A program made the position numbers and the translations under genes. The notes under the pieces were generated by a model. It was not told where the DNA came from. It was given only the letters and a program-made list of their open reading frames with translations, and made no database searches. From Candidatus Binatia bacterium (GTDB taxonomy: Bacteria; Desulfobacterota; Binatia; UBA12015): 64,000 bases of DNA. The stretch spans positions 310,001 through 374,000 of the forward strand of contig JAQWJE010000049.1 in assembly GCA_029248525.1 (NCBI GenBank), written 5' to 3'. Positions 25,856 through 34,564 of the stretch are shown one piece after another. How positions within the stretch are numbered: the stretch's first letter is position 1; the number at the start of each line of letters is the position of its first letter.

Positions 25856-27244
25856 CTAGATATTCAATAAAGCTTCGAGGCCGATGCCTCGGGATGCTTT
25901 CAGCAGCATCGTTGTAGAAGTCGCTTTGCCGAGGAGCGGGAGAAGCAGTCTTCGCGCCTCTTCGGTATCGCTGGCTTCCATGACCGAAAGTCCTCGGTCC
26001 CGAATTTCTGCCGCGATGGTTCTCGATAGGGGCCCCACGGTGATGATCCGGGTGTCGGCTGCGAGATCTGCGGTGAGTTTTGCGGCTTGTTCGCCGACTT
26101 CACGATGGGCCGCCTCGGTCTCATCGCCCAACTCCAGCATATCTCCGAGGACCAGGATCAGTTCCTTGCGTCCTCGGTGGAGTGCCAGAGCGGTTTCGAG
26201 CGCCGCGATGCAGGCAGCCGGGTTGGAGTTGTAGCAATCATCGAGAATCAAGAGAGGGCGGGTCGGATGTTCAGAGGCGACCAGTCGATGATCTGCGGGA
26301 ATGACGCGAGCGAGACCCGTGTCGATCGTTGCGTCGGACACGCCAAGCTCACGGGCGACGATCGCGGAGAAGGCGGCGGCCCATGCAGCTGGCGCGCCGA
26401 GAAGCGGAGTGTGCAGGTTTCGCTCGCCGCTGTGGTGACTCAACGTAAAGCGAGTTCCGTCGATCGACATTTCGATGGAGCCGAGGTGCCAATCGTCCTC
26501 AGATCGCGTTCCCAGCGATTCGATGCGCAGGTGTTGACGCTTGCGGGCAGCCTCCACGAGTTTGGGTTCGGCAGAACCCACAACGGCCAAAGCGCCCCGG
26601 GGAAGAGAATCCAGGATTGTGGTTTCCTCCTCGACGACGCCATCGATTGTCTTCAGAAATTCAAGATGCTCACCGAAAGCAGCCGTGATGATGGCGATAT
26701 CGGGTGCGGCCATTGCCGAGATTCTCGCAAGCTCCCCTGGCATGCTCGTGCCCAGCTCGAGGACCATGAGCTGGCTCCCTTCGGGCGTATGGAGAATCGC
26801 CAGAGGCGACCCCACCTGACTATTGGCATTGCCCGGGGTCGCGTGGGTTGGGGCGTGGGCTCCGAGAACGGCGAGCAAAGTTTCTTTTGTGGTTGTCTTT
26901 CCATTGCTCCCGGCCACCCCGATGACCGGAAGTCCGAGCATCTTGCGCCAGGCCGCGGCGAGCGCCTGGAGGCTCCGGGTCGAGTCCTCGACCAGAATCA
27001 GACATGCGTCTCCCGAGGGCACTTCCGAGGGCCGATGCATCACCAAGGCTCCCGCTGCCCCGTTCCGCAGAGCGGAGTCAAGAAAGTCATGCCCGTCGTG
27101 GTGCTGTCCGGGCAATGCCACAAAAAGCGAACCTTCCGGTACATCTCTCGAGTCGAGCACCGCCCGGGTGAATATCCTCTCCGGATTTCCGCAGAGAAGC
27201 TCACCGCGGCAGAGCTCCGCGATCAATTTGGCTGAAAGCCTCAC
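25856..27244 (-). CDS. murF: UDP-N-acetylmuramoyl-tripeptide--D-alanyl-D-alanine ligase
   Basis: Cytoplasmic peptidoglycan ligase adding D-Ala-D-Ala to the UDP-MurNAc tripeptide. 462 residues from the GTG at 27242-27244, the length expected of MurF; the frame is open 33 codons further to a TTG at 27343, but those residues do not match the family. The order is: N-terminal UDP-binding domain (CRGELLCGNPERIFTRAVLD), ATPase centre with GSNGKTTTKE around residue 115, and the C-terminal domain with LDDCYNSNPAACIAAL and ILVLGDMLELGDE. It stands apart from any mur/fts cluster. The 173-base gap to the divergent histidine kinase holds two inverted repeats. Confidence 0.95.
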   Translation of the reverse strand: MRLSAKLIAELCRGELLCGNPERIFTRAVLDSRDVPEGSLFVALPGQHHDGHDFLDSALRNGAAGALVMHRPSEVPSGDACLILVEDSTRSLQALAAAWRKMLGLPVIGVAGSNGKTTTKETLLAVLGAHAPTHATPGNANSQVGSPLAILHTPEGSQLMVLELGTSMPGELARISAMAAPDIAIITAAFGEHLEFLKTIDGVVEEETTILDSLPRGALAVVGSAEPKLVEAARKRQHLRIESLGTRSEDDWHLGSIEMSIDGTRFTLSHHSGERNLHTPLLGAPAAWAAAFSAIVARELGVSDATIDTGLARVIPADHRLVASEHPTRPLLILDDCYNSNPAACIAALETALALHRGRKELILVLGDMLELGDETEAAHREVGEQAAKLTADLAADTRIITVGPLSRTIAAEIRDRGLSVMEASDTEEARRLLLPLLGKATSTTMLLKASRGIGLEALLNI

Positions 27245-27278
27245 AGGGAGCGGAGCTACCGGATGTTTTGCTGGAGTA

Positions 27279-27370
27279 CAATTCCCCTCCCCCAAACCGG
27301 AATTGGGCAGGGCGCGGGAGGCGGGGGTCTCGGGGTAGACCAATCAACCCGGGTGAAGCAGGACCGGGTT
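27279..27370. promoter_or_regulatory. Two perfect 7-bp inverted repeats between murF and the histidine kinase gene
   Basis: CAATTCC (27279-27285), 13-base spacer, GGAATTG (27299-27305); and AACCCGG (27346-27352), 11-base spacer, CCGGGTT (27364-27370), the latter followed by a short T-run. They lie in the divergent promoter region. Operator or hairpin function is inference. Confidence 0.4.
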
Positions 27371-27417
27371 TTCGGCGACTTGCCAGCCAAGCCGATTTAA
27401 TGGCAGAGGTCAGGTGA

Positions 27418-28563
27418 ATGCCCGTTGATGGAATTACGCGTCGCGACGAACCGGCCACCCTGCCGGCAAGTCAAAGCCGTTTGCTTTTGGGTGCCGCGCT
27501 GGCCTTGGGGCTGCAGTTGGGTCTATTTCAGGTGTTTATCTTCCGGAGCATTTGGCCCCTGATCATCTCTCTTCTGGGCAGCCTCGCTTTTGCTCTGACT
27601 GCGATGCTTCTTTGGCAGGTCATCTTTCCTCGCTTGCGCTGGCTGGATTCGCGCCGTCGACTCTTCTATCAGGTTCTGATCGCGGTGCCGGCGATTGCAG
27701 CCACCTCATTTCTCGTCACGAACGCTCGTGGATTTCTGCAAGGGCAAGCTACAATCTTTGATCCCTATATGGGCGATGATATCGCCGTGACGATTGCCGC
27801 CTCGCAACTACGTGCCGCGCCGACGGTTTTCTTTCTACTGCCAATTATTCCCATCGTGCTGCTGGTCGTGGTGGGCTTCAATCAGAGCTGGTGGCAGATT
27901 TTTCTTTATCGACGCCGGGAGAGCGAAGCGCGGGCGCTTGCCTCCGCAGCCCAGCTCAATGCACTGCGAACGCAGATCAATCCACATTTTCTTTTCAATA
28001 GTTTGAATTCCATCGCCCAACTAATTTCGGTCGATCCGGCTCGTGCGGAAGTTTGCGTCGAGAGGCTTGCGGAAATCTTCCGATACCTTTTGCAGAGCGA
28101 AAATCGGTCGTTCGTGACTCTGTCCGAGGAGTTGGCCATCGCAGATGCATATCTGGATATCGAGAGGGCTCGTTTTGGCTCGAGGCTGCGCGTCGAATTC
28201 CGTATCGAGGAAAGCGCTCGCTCGGGAAGGGTGCCGACCCTCATTCTGCAACCATTGATCGAGAATGCCGTCCGGCATGGCATCTCCAAAAAGCCTGGAG
28301 GCGGCATGGTTTCGGTGCACGCGACTCTCGCTGAGGATATGATTCACCTGGTAGTCTCCGACACGGGTGTCGGACTGGATCGGAGCCCGGATGAATGTCT
28401 TCTGGCGGGTGTCGGCCTGAGCAATGTGCATAAAAGGATTACGGTCCTGTTTGGCGAAGAATACGCACCGACAATGGAAAGCCGCGACGGGGGGGGAACG
28501 CGCGTTGAGATGCGTATTCCTCAGGATTCGGGACATTTCACAGAACAGAGGTCGGAGACGTGA
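27418..28563 (+). CDS. LytS-type sensor histidine kinase
   Basis: 381 residues. About four N-terminal transmembrane helices (residues ~22-43, 45-70, 83-101, 136-155) form the sensor; a short coiled linker leads to the His_kinase domain with the phospho-acceptor H190 in INPHFLFNSLN, characteristic of the LytS/YehU class. The HATPase domain carries LIENAVRHGISK and the glycine-rich VSDTGVGLD. No recognisable ligand domain. ATG 27418 follows AGGTCAGGTGA. It overlaps the response regulator by four bases and is certainly co-expressed with it. LytS systems answer to membrane potential, pyruvate or envelope signals; which applies here is unknown. Confidence 0.92.
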   Translation: MPVDGITRRDEPATLPASQSRLLLGAALALGLQLGLFQVFIFRSIWPLIISLLGSLAFALTAMLLWQVIFPRLRWLDSRRRLFYQVLIAVPAIAATSFLVTNARGFLQGQATIFDPYMGDDIAVTIAASQLRAAPTVFFLLPIIPIVLLVVVGFNQSWWQIFLYRRRESEARALASAAQLNALRTQINPHFLFNSLNSIAQLISVDPARAEVCVERLAEIFRYLLQSENRSFVTLSEELAIADAYLDIERARFGSRLRVEFRIEESARSGRVPTLILQPLIENAVRHGISKKPGGGMVSVHATLAEDMIHLVVSDTGVGLDRSPDECLLAGVGLSNVHKRITVLFGEEYAPTMESRDGGGTRVEMRIPQDSGHFTEQRSET

Positions 28564-29306
28564 AGGTGACAGCGATTCGGACAGCGGTTGTCGATGACGA
28601 GGATCTTGCCCGGGAGCGACTCAAGGGCTTCCTCGGAAATATCAAGGATGTCGAGATTGTGGGCGAGGCTTCTGACGGTAAGGAAGCGCTGGCGCTTATC
28701 GAGAAGGAGCAACCGGATCTGATTTTTCTCGATGTCGAAATGCCGGGACAAGATGGCTTCAGCGTTTACAAATCTCTCGAGGATCCACCGCACGTAATTT
28801 TTGCGACGGCCTATGACTCATATGCGATCAAGGCATTTGAAGTCGATGCGGTCGACTATCTGCTGAAACCATTCTCACAGAAGAGGGTGGAGGAGGCTGT
28901 CTGCCGGATCCGGGAACGTCTGCAAACGGATGTGAACCTCGGTGGAAGCACTGCTTCGGAGCGTCCGAGTTATGCTGTCCAGATTCCGGTCCATACGGCA
29001 AAAAAGATCGTCATCTTGCCGGTGGAAGATATACTCTGGTTCGCGGTCGAATCGAGGTTGGTCTACGCCTACGTCAACGGTCGATCGTATATGACCAATT
29101 TTACGCTTCGCGATCTGGAAGAAAGACTGGATCCGGAGGTTTTCTTTCGAGCGCATAAATCGCGCCTGGTAAATCTCCGACAGGTCAAGGAAGTCACCCG
29201 CTGGTTCGGTGGCCGCTTCCGTCTCTTGATGGCCGATGACGAAGGAAGTGAAGTCGAACTCTCCCGAGTACAGGCACGCACGCTGCGTGCCCGACTCGGT
29301 TGGTAG
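28560..29306 (+). CDS. LytTR-family response regulator
   Basis: 248 residues from the GTG at 28560, inside the kinase stop (GTGA). The receiver domain (~4-120) has the acidic pocket DDED near residue 12, the phosphorylated D58 in LIFLDVEMPG, and the conserved Lys in VDYLLKPFSQ. The C-terminal LytTR DNA-binding domain (~145-248) shows the usual RAHKSRLVNLRQVKEVTRW pattern. LytTR proteins bind short direct repeats; none was recognised upstream of this operon. The convergent neighbour nhaA begins six bases beyond the stop, on the other strand, so a shared role in ion homeostasis is possible but unproven. Confidence 0.94.
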   Translation: MKVTAIRTAVVDDEDLARERLKGFLGNIKDVEIVGEASDGKEALALIEKEQPDLIFLDVEMPGQDGFSVYKSLEDPPHVIFATAYDSYAIKAFEVDAVDYLLKPFSQKRVEEAVCRIRERLQTDVNLGGSTASERPSYAVQIPVHTAKKIVILPVEDILWFAVESRLVYAYVNGRSYMTNFTLRDLEERLDPEVFFRAHKSRLVNLRQVKEVTRWFGGRFRLLMADDEGSEVELSRVQARTLRARLGW

Positions 29307-29312
29307 TTCGGG

Positions 29313-30659
29313 TTAGGCGGAGGGGAGCGATCGTCGCAAGGCGATAATTCCCAGGATCGCGGCGAGGACAGATCCCACAAAAATCCCGATTTTGGAACCA
29401 GCAATCAGGATTGGATCCGCGAACGCGAGATTCGTCACGAAAAGCGACATCGTAAAGCCGATGCCGGCAAGAAGGCCGACCCCAATAAGACTGCCCCAAT
29501 TGACCCCGGTCGGCATGGCGGCAATCTTGCACTTGACGGCAAAGTAGCTGAACAGGCCGATGCCCAGAGGCTTGCCGAGGAGCAGGCCGCTGGCAACGGC
29601 GACGCCGACCATTTGGCTTGTCGGGTTAGTGAACACCGCCATATCGAAGGCCACCCCTGCGTTGGCGAGGGCGAATACCGGCATGATGAAGAAAGCGACC
29701 CATTTCTCGAGCAGGTTGGTCAGGTAGTCCAGCGGAGACTGCGAGCCCACATAAAGTCCCTGAATCTTTTCGAAAACATGAGCCTTTTTGTGACCGCCAT
29801 AGTCGGCTTGTTGGTCCGGCCGCAGAGTATCTGTGAGGCTTTCGAAATGAGCGGCGGCCTTGTCCATCAGAGTTTCGTGCTCGCCGGTGTCTGCACTGGC
29901 CGGCGTAAGAAGGCCGAGCAGAACGCCCGCAATGGTCGCGTGAACACCGGACTCGTGCATGAAGAACCACGCAATGGCGCCGGCAATCCAGTAGGCCATG
30001 AACGATCGCACGCCGATCAGGTTCAGCGCGAGAACGCCACCAAGCGTCACGAAGCAGAGGACCAGCGACTGCATGTCGATATGCGCCGTATAGAAGACTG
30101 CGATCACGAGGACGGCTCCGAGATCATCCGCAATGGCAAGCGCGAGCAGGAAGATCTTCAGGGGAGCGGGGACGCGTGACCCGAGAGCCGTGAGAGCCGC
30201 TACTGCGAATGCAATATCGGTCGCCATCGGGACGCCCCAGCCGGAAGCGGCGGGCCCCCCCTGATGGAATCCGATATAGATCAGGGCAGGAACGACCATT
30301 CCTCCGATCGCACCGAAAAGAGGCAGCATGGCTCGCTGCAGGGATGATAATTCCCCGAGCACGACTTCCCGCTTGATCTCCATTCCGACGACAAAGAAGA
30401 AGATGGCCATCAGACCGTCGTTCACCCAATGAGCGAGAGATAGTTCGAGAAGATGATGACCGACGCCGATACTGATCGGCGTATGCCAGAAGTGATCATA
30501 GCTGGCTGCCCAGGGGGAGTTCGCCCAGACCAGCGCGACCACCGTCATCAGAAGGAGAAGGATGGCACCCCCGGTTTCCAACTCGATCAGGCGTTGGAAG
30601 GGATCACTGATAATTTGTACCGGACGGTTGCGGCGCTGCTTGGAGTTTTGATTCGCCAT
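29313..30659 (-). CDS. nhaA: Na+/H+ antiporter NhaA
   Basis: 448 residues, the longer NhaA form. Inner-membrane antiporter exchanging Na+ or Li+ for two protons. Key features: the Asp pair in ALAIADDLGAVLVIAVFYT, corresponding to the ion-binding residues, and the helix with MEIKREVVLGELSSL. About twelve hydrophobic segments; the C terminus adds a membrane part with GVNWGSLIGVGLLAGIGFTM. It starts at ATG 30657-30659, seven bases after the zinc-ribbon TPR gene, with which it is probably co-transcribed. Confidence 0.96.
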   Translation of the reverse strand: MANQNSKQRRNRPVQIISDPFQRLIELETGGAILLLLMTVVALVWANSPWAASYDHFWHTPISIGVGHHLLELSLAHWVNDGLMAIFFFVVGMEIKREVVLGELSSLQRAMLPLFGAIGGMVVPALIYIGFHQGGPAASGWGVPMATDIAFAVAALTALGSRVPAPLKIFLLALAIADDLGAVLVIAVFYTAHIDMQSLVLCFVTLGGVLALNLIGVRSFMAYWIAGAIAWFFMHESGVHATIAGVLLGLLTPASADTGEHETLMDKAAAHFESLTDTLRPDQQADYGGHKKAHVFEKIQGLYVGSQSPLDYLTNLLEKWVAFFIMPVFALANAGVAFDMAVFTNPTSQMVGVAVASGLLLGKPLGIGLFSYFAVKCKIAAMPTGVNWGSLIGVGLLAGIGFTMSLFVTNLAFADPILIAGSKIGIFVGSVLAAILGIIALRRSLPSA

Positions 30660-30666
30660 GGGAACC

Positions 30667-31881
30667 TCAGTTGTCGATGCGGGCCATTACCTGACCCGAA
30701 GCCCGGTCCACGATTTCAACGCGGACGTTTTTCTCGATGGAAAACTTCTTCTCTGCTTCGCGGATCCCGGCTTCCATTTTACCCAGAAAGGAAATTCTCA
30801 TCACTTCGGGCATCTGGTCCATCGGGAAGCCGGCCATTTCCACGCGCAGAAGATCATCCGTTGGCCATTGGAGGCCGACGACTTTGGGTCCGGCGACCTT
30901 GGCATTGCGGAAAAGCCCGGCGACGGTGTTGCGGAATGTATCGTTCGCGGGCGCCGCCACCGCTCGCGGCGGGTGTGGGGAGTTTGGCTGGGTGGGAGAG
31001 GCCTTCAGCTTTTCGGCAGCAATGGCCGCTGCTTCTTCGAGACTCCCCCCACTTTCATTGGCTGCATCGATCAAGGTGCTCAGGCGTTCCTGCACGACGG
31101 GATCGCTGGCGAACTGGCGGGCTTTGGAGAGCTCGGCGAGAGCCTCGTCGCGCCGATCCAGCTTGTCGTAGACGATGCCGCGGTTGAAATAAGCCTGATA
31201 GAACTCCGGGTTGTTCTCGATGGCGAGGTCCCATTCAGCCAAGGCAGCATCGGAATCGCCCAACTCGTAGCGCATGGTGCCGAGGTCGGTTCGTACGGCG
31301 GCGTTTTCCGGCTCGATGAGCAGAAATTTTTCGTAATAGTCGACGGATGTATCACGGGCGCCCTGGTCATAGGCGAGATTCCCCAGACCACGCAGCCCGG
31401 TCAGGTTCTTCTCGTTACGATCGAGCAGGTGCTGATAGGCAGCGCCTGCTTTGGCCACGTAGGTGGGGTCGAGCCGGGAGGCTCGGTAATAAACCCCGGC
31501 TAATCTCTCCCAGGCTTCTGTATCGTCAGGAGTTTTCTCGGCTTCTGCGGCTTGTTTGCCAATGAATTCGCGAATATCCGGCGGCAGCTCGAATGTCTGG
31601 GGCGCGGGAGCCTGCACGGGGACGACCGCGCCGCTCTCGGTGCGGCGTTCGCCCGGTTTGAGGGCGCGCTCTTCCGCCCGGGATCTTTCCCAACCCCAGA
31701 AGCCTCCGCCGGCCACAAGCAGAAGAGCCAGCACGACAAAGCCGCCAACGCGGAAAGCCCCCGATGCGGGAGCAGCCACTGCGTCGGGCGTCGGGGCGTC
31801 CAGGGAGGCGCCACAGCTGGCACAGAAGCGATTATCAGATACGGCTTCGGCACCGCATTCGGGACAGAATTTGAACGACAT
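30667..31881 (-). CDS. Zinc-ribbon, membrane-anchored TPR protein
   Basis: 404 residues from the ATG at 31879-31881, chosen because it opens directly onto the zinc ribbon (MSFKFCPECG ... FCASCGASL); the GGAG one base upstream is unusually close, so a start twelve codons earlier is possible. A transmembrane helix (FRVGGFVVLALLLVAGGGFWG) at ~50-70 is followed by a long Pro/charged linker and tandem tetratricopeptide repeats (~120-280). The C-terminal ~130 residues are unassigned and end in a basic domain (NVRVEIVDRASGQVMARID). Such proteins act as scaffolds for assembly or sensing. It precedes nhaA by seven bases. Confidence 0.8.
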   Translation of the reverse strand: MSFKFCPECGAEAVSDNRFCASCGASLDAPTPDAVAAPASGAFRVGGFVVLALLLVAGGGFWGWERSRAEERALKPGERRTESGAVVPVQAPAPQTFELPPDIREFIGKQAAEAEKTPDDTEAWERLAGVYYRASRLDPTYVAKAGAAYQHLLDRNEKNLTGLRGLGNLAYDQGARDTSVDYYEKFLLIEPENAAVRTDLGTMRYELGDSDAALAEWDLAIENNPEFYQAYFNRGIVYDKLDRRDEALAELSKARQFASDPVVQERLSTLIDAANESGGSLEEAAAIAAEKLKASPTQPNSPHPPRAVAAPANDTFRNTVAGLFRNAKVAGPKVVGLQWPTDDLLRVEMAGFPMDQMPEVMRISFLGKMEAGIREAEKKFSIEKNVRVEIVDRASGQVMARIDN

Positions 31882-31987
31882 GCTCCTTTTCTTAACGACC
31901 TGTTGCGTCAACGTCACGAGACCGAGTTAGAAAACAGTTCGTCATCGATGGTTGACAACCGGCCGGAACCGGAGATCGATAGGAGTC

Positions 31988-32515
31988 GTGTTGTCTTCGG
32001 TCCCTGATCTGCTGAGTTTTTCCAGAATATTGCTGGGGTTTATCCTGGTATTTTCTGTGGGGGAGCATCCATTTGCCCCAATGCTGATTGTGATGGTCGC
32101 GATGGCGACCGACTTTGTCGACGGGAAGATCGCCCGGGCACTGGGCGTAGCGTCGCGACGGGGGCTCTATCTTGATGTTGCCTCGGACGGTTTTTTTCTG
32201 CTCGCCGGTCTAGGAATGGCGTCCTGGCACGGTTGGACGAGTCCCTTGCTGCCGATCGCCATCAGCATCGCGCTGATGGACCTGATGCTGCAATGGCGCC
32301 GTCAGCAGCCGGGCAAGGCACCCGTTCGCGGTTTTGCCGACCGCGCCGGCCATCTCGCCGGCACGCTTAATTTTTTCGCACTTCTGTTCGCGACAGCTGT
32401 CCCTGCGGGGTGGCTGTCCCCGACTTGGAGTCAGGGAATCGCGGTCAGCGTGGCACTGCTGAACCTCAGTCCCGTTCTGCTTCGCCGTCTGCTTCCTGTT
32501 TCGCCACAGCCATAA
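31988..32515 (+). CDS. CDP-alcohol phosphatidyltransferase family protein
   Basis: About 175 residues. The complete family signature DG(x2)AR(x8)G(x3)D(x3)D is present (from DGKIAR to YLDVASD), with all catalytic Asp residues. Four to six transmembrane helices surround it. It joins a phosphatidyl group from CDP-diacylglycerol to an alcohol such as glycerol-phosphate, serine or inositol; which one is not decidable. The start is uncertain: AGGAG at 31981-31985 suits either GTG 31988 (very close) or TTG 31991 (five bases). The last 50 bases overlap the convergent flippase-like gene. Confidence 0.82.
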   Translation: MLSSVPDLLSFSRILLGFILVFSVGEHPFAPMLIVMVAMATDFVDGKIARALGVASRRGLYLDVASDGFFLLAGLGMASWHGWTSPLLPIAISIALMDLMLQWRRQQPGKAPVRGFADRAGHLAGTLNFFALLFATAVPAGWLSPTWSQGIAVSVALLNLSPVLLRRLLPVSPQP

Positions 32516-33428
32516 GCTCTTCACGTTTCTCGGCCAGTTCCCAGATCTCCCTTCCCTTGAAGGGAAGAAAACAGACGCCCAGAAATGCATTCATCACAAG
32601 AAACATCAGATGAGCACAGAGGCTGTAGGCAAGCAGGTTGGCTTCGGGCGCATAGCTTCCGAGGAGAAAAACCCACGCGGCCTGCGCGGTGCCGAGTTTG
32701 GCAACGGTCAGGGGCACGGCGGATGCCAGATAAATCAGGGGGAGGTTCGCGAGCATCGCGAAAAAGGGAATGTCCATGCCGAAAAACCCGACGGCGGCCC
32801 AGTTGAGAACAGCCGCCAGCAGGAGTGCGGTGGCCTTGAAGCTGAGGATGGCGAGGTAGTCGACGATCCGAGCCTTGTCGAAAGTCGAGAGGAGACCGGG
32901 CGCCGGTCGCTGGACGCCGAGCAGCTTGAGCCCTCGAAAGTAAAAGACAATGCCGGCGAGGACAGCATAAAGCACGAAGTAGGACTCGCTCAGTCCGGGC
33001 ACCGCGGTTCCCGCGATGCCGGCGCCGATCGAAGAGACCAGAATCAGATCGCTGATTTCGAGAAATGCGAGAAAGACCATCGTGCTTGCGATCCCGAGAA
33101 AGGGGATGTTTTCCTTGCGCCAAAGCCAGAGCGCCAGTCCGCCCTGTGCCACGTTGTGATTGACCAGGGACAGAACGTAGGTGACGGCGCGGACGGGGAT
33201 CATCTCGGTGTATTTGACCGGGGCATGGAACCGCCGCACGGCTATCGTCACGGCTGCGGTATCGAGGAGGAGGTAGAGACACGAGTAGGGGAAAAGGACG
33301 GCGAGATAGAGTCCCCACTGTGCCTGCTGCAGGGTCGCGATCACCTGGTCGACAGGAATGCGAGAGAACAAAAAGACGAAGAGGAGAATCGTCAGGGCCC
33401 AAGGAATAATGATTTTGAGAACTTTCAT
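32466..33428 (-). CDS. Lysylphosphatidylglycerol-synthase-TM / UPF0104-like membrane protein
   Basis: 320 residues from the ATG at 33426-33428; upstream codons lack a ribosome site and membrane character. Eight or so hydrophobic segments, with the conserved NHNVAQGGLALWLW stretch and PLTVAKLGTAQAAWVFLLGSY, as in the flippase-like transmembrane half of MprF and glycosyltransferase-associated UPF0104 proteins. Members move or modify lipids across the inner membrane. A charged C-terminal tail (EKREELMAVAKQEADGEAE) is soluble. It overlaps the convergent CDP-alcohol phosphatidyltransferase by 50 bases, encoding both C termini in one DNA stretch. Confidence 0.75.
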   Translation of the reverse strand: MKVLKIIIPWALTILLFVFLFSRIPVDQVIATLQQAQWGLYLAVLFPYSCLYLLLDTAAVTIAVRRFHAPVKYTEMIPVRAVTYVLSLVNHNVAQGGLALWLWRKENIPFLGIASTMVFLAFLEISDLILVSSIGAGIAGTAVPGLSESYFVLYAVLAGIVFYFRGLKLLGVQRPAPGLLSTFDKARIVDYLAILSFKATALLLAAVLNWAAVGFFGMDIPFFAMLANLPLIYLASAVPLTVAKLGTAQAAWVFLLGSYAPEANLLAYSLCAHLMFLVMNAFLGVCFLPFKGREIWELAEKREELMAVAKQEADGEAERD

Positions 33429-33748
33429 TCGGCGATTTTCTCCATCGTAATGTCCTAACAGGGCCCAGAAGTCCGGCAAGGAAGCCCGCCACCATGAACC
33501 CCGCCGGGGATCCCGCCCCCGCCGATTGTGGCCGGCACCACTGGCAAGAGGAACCTTTCGCGTTCAGGGGCCCCTGTGCTCCCGGCAGGTTTATCGCAAG
33601 AATCCTCAAAAGGATCGATAAATCAGGTATATCGAGCCAATTTCAGGGCGGGGCTCGGGTGAAGTTTCCGATTCCGCGAGCGTCCAAGGAGTAAATCCGC
33701 TTGTGTCAGGATGGAACATGGATAGCTTTACGGGAATAAGGAACCGCT
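33429..33748. promoter_or_regulatory. 320-base intergenic region with a palindrome, a 12-bp stem-loop and a direct repeat
   Basis: No gene seen. It holds: a perfect 12-bp palindrome CAGGGGCCCCTG (33565-33576); a stem-loop of TTTATCG (33590-33596)/CGATAAA (33616-33622) with inner ATCCT (33602-33606)/AGGAT (33611-33615) and a 5-base bulge; and an 11-base direct repeat CAGGTTTATCG (33586-33596) and CAGGTATATCG (33624-33634) with one mismatch, sharing the stem-loop sequence. AAGGA (33738-33742) is the desaturase ribosome site. The elements suit binding sites for a regulator of the divergent membrane-lipid genes; no promoter box is convincing. Confidence 0.5.
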
Positions 33749-34498
33749 ATGCCGCAATTTTTGCAGTTTACGACCAATGATCTGATTTTGGCTGCCGTCT
33801 GGATTTTTCTGGGAGCGCAGCTCTCGACCCTGGCGACGACCGTCTACCTCCATCGGGCACTGACCCATAAGGCGGTCAAGCTGCACCCCGCCGTGGTCTG
33901 GGCCAATCGTCTCGTCGTTTGGCTGACGACCGGAATTGCGCCTCGGGATTGGGCGGGGATTCACCGCAAACATCACCGCTTCTCGGACCTGCCCGGAGAC
34001 CCGCATTCCCCTTATGTGCACGGTTTCTGGAACATCCAACTCCGGAACGTCCAGTACTACCGCGCCGAAGCGCGAGACACCGAGACGATTGCGAAATACA
34101 CAAAAGACATCGTGGATGATCGCTGGGAGCGAATCTTTTCGCGAACGACGGCAGGTCTGGTTCTGTATGCAGCCCTCATGATGTGGGTCCTGACCCCGCT
34201 CGTCGGATTCGTGGCAGCCGTTCTGCAATTTACACTCTACATCTGGCTGAACGCATCCATCAATGGAGCGGCGCATTGGATCGGGTACCAGAACTTCGCC
34301 AACAGCGCGCGAAACCTCTGGCTTCTGTCGCTCTTTACGGCCGGCGAAGCCCTGCATAATAACCATCATGAGTACCCCGGGAGCCCCCGATTTTCGCAGA
34401 AGAAATGGGAGATCGATTTCGGCTGGTGGTTTATCGCCGCGTTGACGAAAGTCGGCTTGGCCGAGCCGGTGCAATCAGCCGCATTTGCCCGAAACTGA
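33749..34498 (+). CDS. Acyl-CoA (delta-9-type) fatty acid desaturase
   Basis: 249 residues, a short form of the membrane di-iron desaturases. The three His boxes are present: HRALTHK, HRKHHR and HNNHHEYPGS. Four hydrophobic segments place it in the inner membrane. It introduces a cis double bond, usually at C9, into acyl chains with O2 and electrons from a ferredoxin or cytochrome; the ferredoxin fusion gene lies convergently downstream. Start ATG 33749 has AAGGA six bases upstream. A clear intrinsic terminator follows 12 bases after the stop. Confidence 0.94.
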   Translation: MPQFLQFTTNDLILAAVWIFLGAQLSTLATTVYLHRALTHKAVKLHPAVVWANRLVVWLTTGIAPRDWAGIHRKHHRFSDLPGDPHSPYVHGFWNIQLRNVQYYRAEARDTETIAKYTKDIVDDRWERIFSRTTAGLVLYAALMMWVLTPLVGFVAAVLQFTLYIWLNASINGAAHWIGYQNFANSARNLWLLSLFTAGEALHNNHHEYPGSPRFSQKKWEIDFGWWFIAALTKVGLAEPVQSAAFARN

Positions 34499-34510
34499 TT
34501 TAGTTGAATC

Positions 34511-34546
34511 AAAAAAAAGCCCCGCAGCGCAGCTGCAGGGCTTTTG
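34511..34546. terminator. Bidirectional intrinsic terminator
   Basis: AAAAGCCC, one mismatch, GCAGC (34524-34528), loop GCA, GCTGC (34532-34536), mismatch, GGGCTTTT. The A-run (34511-34518) and T-run (34542-34545) flank the stem, so it works for the desaturase (plus) and the ferredoxin gene (minus). It is the only classical U-tract terminator I found. Confidence 0.85.
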
Positions 34547-34564
34547 ATCCATTCCGGTGCAGGT

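Noticed and set aside
26087-27235. 382-codon plus-strand frame opposite murF
   Set aside because: Shadow frame of a well-supported ligase; no family pattern.
32521-33609. Long minus-strand frame overlapping the flippase-like gene
   Set aside because: Out of frame with the membrane protein and rich in Arg/Pro/Ser; the membrane reading frame is the real gene.
33701-33728. Promoter-like TTGTGT and TAGCTT upstream of the desaturase
   Set aside because: Sixteen-base spacing and weak matches; not better than chance in this sequence.
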